Source of the DNA: DATAEU01 sp046724395
GTDB taxonomy: Bacteria > Actinomycetota > UBA4738 > HRBIN12
Length of the DNA stretch: 27,199 nt
Direction of reading: 5' to 3'
Assembly: GCA_046724395.1 (NCBI GenBank)
Contig: JBKOWM010000142.1
Location: 1-27,199 of the forward strand
Made by a program: the position numbers and the translations under genes. Below, piece by piece: positions 25,937 to 27,199 of this stretch; within the stretch, counting starts at the first letter, position 1; each line of letters begins with the position of its first letter. The notes under the pieces were generated by a model. That model ran no database searches. It had not been told where the DNA came from and saw only the letters and a list, made by a program, of their open reading frames with translations.

Positions 25937-26916
25937 CCCGACGTGTGTTGATAGGCGGCCACGCGTCCGCGGTCGAGTCGTAGCAGGACGCCCTCGAGGC
26001 GCCCGTACTGGTACTCGCTCCCCGGATTGAAGCATTGCGTGCGGCCGATCCGCAGGCGCCCGGGCGACTCGTGGATGTGGCCGTGGAGCGCCACCACGGG
26101 CTGGTGCCGTCGAATCGCATCACGGACGGCGACGCTGCCCCCTCCGGTCGTCACGAACCGACCCCCCTCGCGAATGGGTCGCGGTAGCTGCCCGGGCACG
26201 ACCTCGAGCTTGAGGCACCGGTCGAGAAGCGTGTCCTTCGGCGGGCAGTGCAGATTGAAGACGCACCGCGACACGTCCCGAACCCCCGCGATCGCGGCGT
26301 CGATGGCGCGCGCGATGTCGTCTTCGTCGGCCTCGCGCGGGGTATCCCACGGCGTGCGCGTGGACAAACCGACGGTGATCATCGAGTGCTCGTCGTCGAG
26401 GTCGACGACGCATCCCTCGCTGGCGACGACGCGATCGTCGCTCTCCTCGTCCAGCGCGGTGAGGACGACCGGTGAATCGTCGTTTCCGCCCGTCAGGAAC
26501 ACCCGCACGTCCGTGCCGTCCAAGCGCTCGCGGGCGAACGCGATCCACGCGCGCAGCCGCTGCCGCGCGAGGTCGTGCATCTCGCCCTCGACGAGCAACG
26601 GATCGTCCGCCAGCGCCGCGTGCTCGTCCGGCTCGACCACCTTCCAGTAATGCCCGGCCGCCTCGATACGGCTGGTCAGGACATCGATGTCCCCGGAATC
26701 GACCTCGGCCGGCTCGCCGGCGATCTCCGCGCGGATCCGCTCGCCGCGCCGCACGATGGGGACGAGGGCCTTGCCCATCAGGTCGCCGCCGAAGACGAGC
26801 GCGTCGGCACCGTAGAAGGACGCGGCGTTCACGAACTTCCGCCAGGCGGGCGTCGATCCGTGCAGGTCCGCCGCGAAGAACGCGCGCGTTCCGGACCGGC
26901 GGCCGAACGGGCTCAC
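25933..26916 (-). CDS. Calcineurin-like metallophosphoesterase
   Basis: About 327 residues from a GTG at 26916. The metallophosphoesterase blocks are present in order: AADLHGS (Asp17, His19), VFGGDLMGK (Asp45), FLTGGNDD (Gly-Asn-Asp), FNLHCPPKDT and ALHGHIHES (the GHxH block), ending with CFNPGSEYQYG. It would bind two metal ions and hydrolyse phosphoester bonds; substrate unknown. An inserted segment between the second and third blocks (about 50-140) is larger than in minimal family members. It is coupled to the glycosyltransferase gene by a 4-nt overlap. The frame is open to 26988 but that part lacks protein character. Confidence 0.85.
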   Translation of the reverse strand: MSPFGRRSGTRAFFAADLHGSTPAWRKFVNAASFYGADALVFGGDLMGKALVPIVRRGERIRAEIAGEPAEVDSGDIDVLTSRIEAAGHYWKVVEPDEHAALADDPLLVEGEMHDLARQRLRAWIAFARERLDGTDVRVFLTGGNDDSPVVLTALDEESDDRVVASEGCVVDLDDEHSMITVGLSTRTPWDTPREADEDDIARAIDAAIAGVRDVSRCVFNLHCPPKDTLLDRCLKLEVVPGQLPRPIREGGRFVTTGGGSVAVRDAIRRHQPVVALHGHIHESPGRLRIGRTQCFNPGSEYQYGRLEGVLLRLDRGRVAAYQHTSG

Positions 26917-26924
26917 ACCATGCC

Positions 26925-27032
26925 TCAGGACACGTCGATCACGATCGTCGTCGCGTCGAACCTCGCCCCGTCCTCCGACGCGCACCACTGCCCATCCACG
27001 TACATCAGGTAATCGTCGGCCGCGCCGCTCAC
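26925..27032 (-). pseudogene. 35-codon ORF resembling an aldehyde dehydrogenase N-terminus, probable remnant
   Basis: From a GTG at 27032 the frame encodes 35 residues including DYLMYVDGQWCASEDGARFD, then hits TGA at 26927-26925. The LMYVDGQW..SEDGARF pattern is like the opening of many aldehyde dehydrogenases, but the rest of that enzyme is absent: the metallophosphoesterase follows 8 nt later. It may be a decayed ALDH 5' end or a genuine small gene. There is no convincing Shine-Dalgarno. Confidence 0.35.
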
Positions 27033-27050
27033 CTCGTTTCCGAAAACGAG

Positions 27051-27074
27051 GAGGGCGGCCCGAAGACCGCCCTC
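27051..27074 (-). terminator. Intrinsic terminator after the partial permease gene
   Basis: GAGGGCGG (27051-27058) pairs perfectly with CCGCCCTC (27067-27074) around an 8-nt loop. Read on the minus strand the hairpin starts 22 nt after the permease stop and is followed by CTCGTTTTCG, a short T-tract, as expected for a Rho-independent terminator in a GC-rich genome. Confidence 0.65.
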
Positions 27075-27096
27075 GATCGAACGTCCCCGCTCGAGG

Positions 27097-27199
27097 CTAC
27101 TCGACCGGGATCTCTTCGTAGATCGCGTTCAGGTTGATCCCCTGGCTCCGCCGCACGAAGTACGCAACAGCGTAGATCACGATCGCGAGGAGGTACATG
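27097..27199 (-). CDS. C-terminal end of a probable APC-family amino-acid permease (partial)
   Basis: Only the last 33 codons are inside the window. They read MYLLAIVIYAVAYFVRRS followed by QGINLNAIYEEIPVE and a TAG stop. The pattern of a final membrane helix, a FVRRSQGI turn and a short acidic tail ending EEIPVE is common at the C-terminus of bacterial APC amino-acid permeases. The gene continues past the right edge. A terminator hairpin lies just downstream. Assignment rests on a short segment. Confidence 0.5.
   Translation of the reverse strand, partial: MYLLAIVIYAVAYFVRRSQGINLNAIYEEIPVE

Overview
The window is about 27 kb of compact, very GC-rich bacterial chromosome. Genes are tightly packed, GTG starts are common, and stop/start overlaps of 1-11 nt are frequent. 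Strong third-position GC bias produces many long shadow frames. Gene content (short AraC plus VOC pair, UvrA-like ATPase, FtsX-type exporter with lipoprotein, Arthrobacter-like dimethylglycine oxidase, tetrameric sarcosine oxidase) and leaderless or GTG starts suggest Actinomycetota or a high-GC Chloroflexota lineage. This assignment is inferred from style and protein family resemblance, not from a marker gene. I see no rRNA, tRNA, CRISPR array, insertion sequence or phage gene, and no gene-free stretch longer than 300 bases.

Layout. (1) 66-5540, plus strand: an SDR-family epimerase, a short AraC-type regulator translationally coupled to a VOC (glyoxalase-fold) protein, a second VOC protein, a DUF1801 protein and a short UvrA-like double ATPase. 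A 48-nt imperfect repeat lies just before each VOC gene and looks like a shared promoter/operator; the first copy lies inside the 3' end of the AraC gene. (2) 5575-7888, minus strand: an IclR regulator, a cysteine-synthase-like PLP enzyme and a GNAT acetyltransferase, behind a good TTGACA promoter with an overlapping palindrome. (3) 7939-13082, minus strand: a four-gene exporter operon made of a lipoprotein with a beta-propeller-like body, a ten-helix FtsX/MacB-type permease, an ABC ATPase with an AbrB-like tail and a second ABC ATPase. (4) 13222-18175, plus strand: heterotetrameric sarcosine oxidase genes soxB, soxD, soxA, soxG with a MmcQ/YjbR-family gene inserted between soxB and soxD; the alpha subunit is unusually short. 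(5) 18276-20598, plus strand: a small membrane protein, an OmpR-type response regulator and a HAMP histidine kinase. (6) 20651-24352, minus strand: a dimethylglycine oxidase and a GcvT/DmdA-like folate enzyme. (7) 24431-27199, minus strand: a GT39-like membrane glycosyltransferase coupled to a metallophosphoesterase, a short ALDH-like remnant, a terminator, and the last codons of a probable APC amino-acid permease entering from the right edge.

How the genes work together. Regions 4 and 6 form a methylated-glycine catabolic island. Dimethylglycine oxidase takes dimethylglycine to sarcosine and sarcosine oxidase takes sarcosine to glycine; both use tetrahydrofolate as one-carbon acceptor. The DmdA-like protein could supply an upstream folate-dependent demethylation (DMSP, betaine or another methylated compound), but its substrate cannot be read from sequence. 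The two-component system between the two halves may regulate them or only itself. The most notable points are the AraC C-terminus that doubles as a promoter/operator, the compact SoxA, the MmcQ gene inside the sox operon, the ATPase with an AbrB-like tail, and the complete demethylation set.
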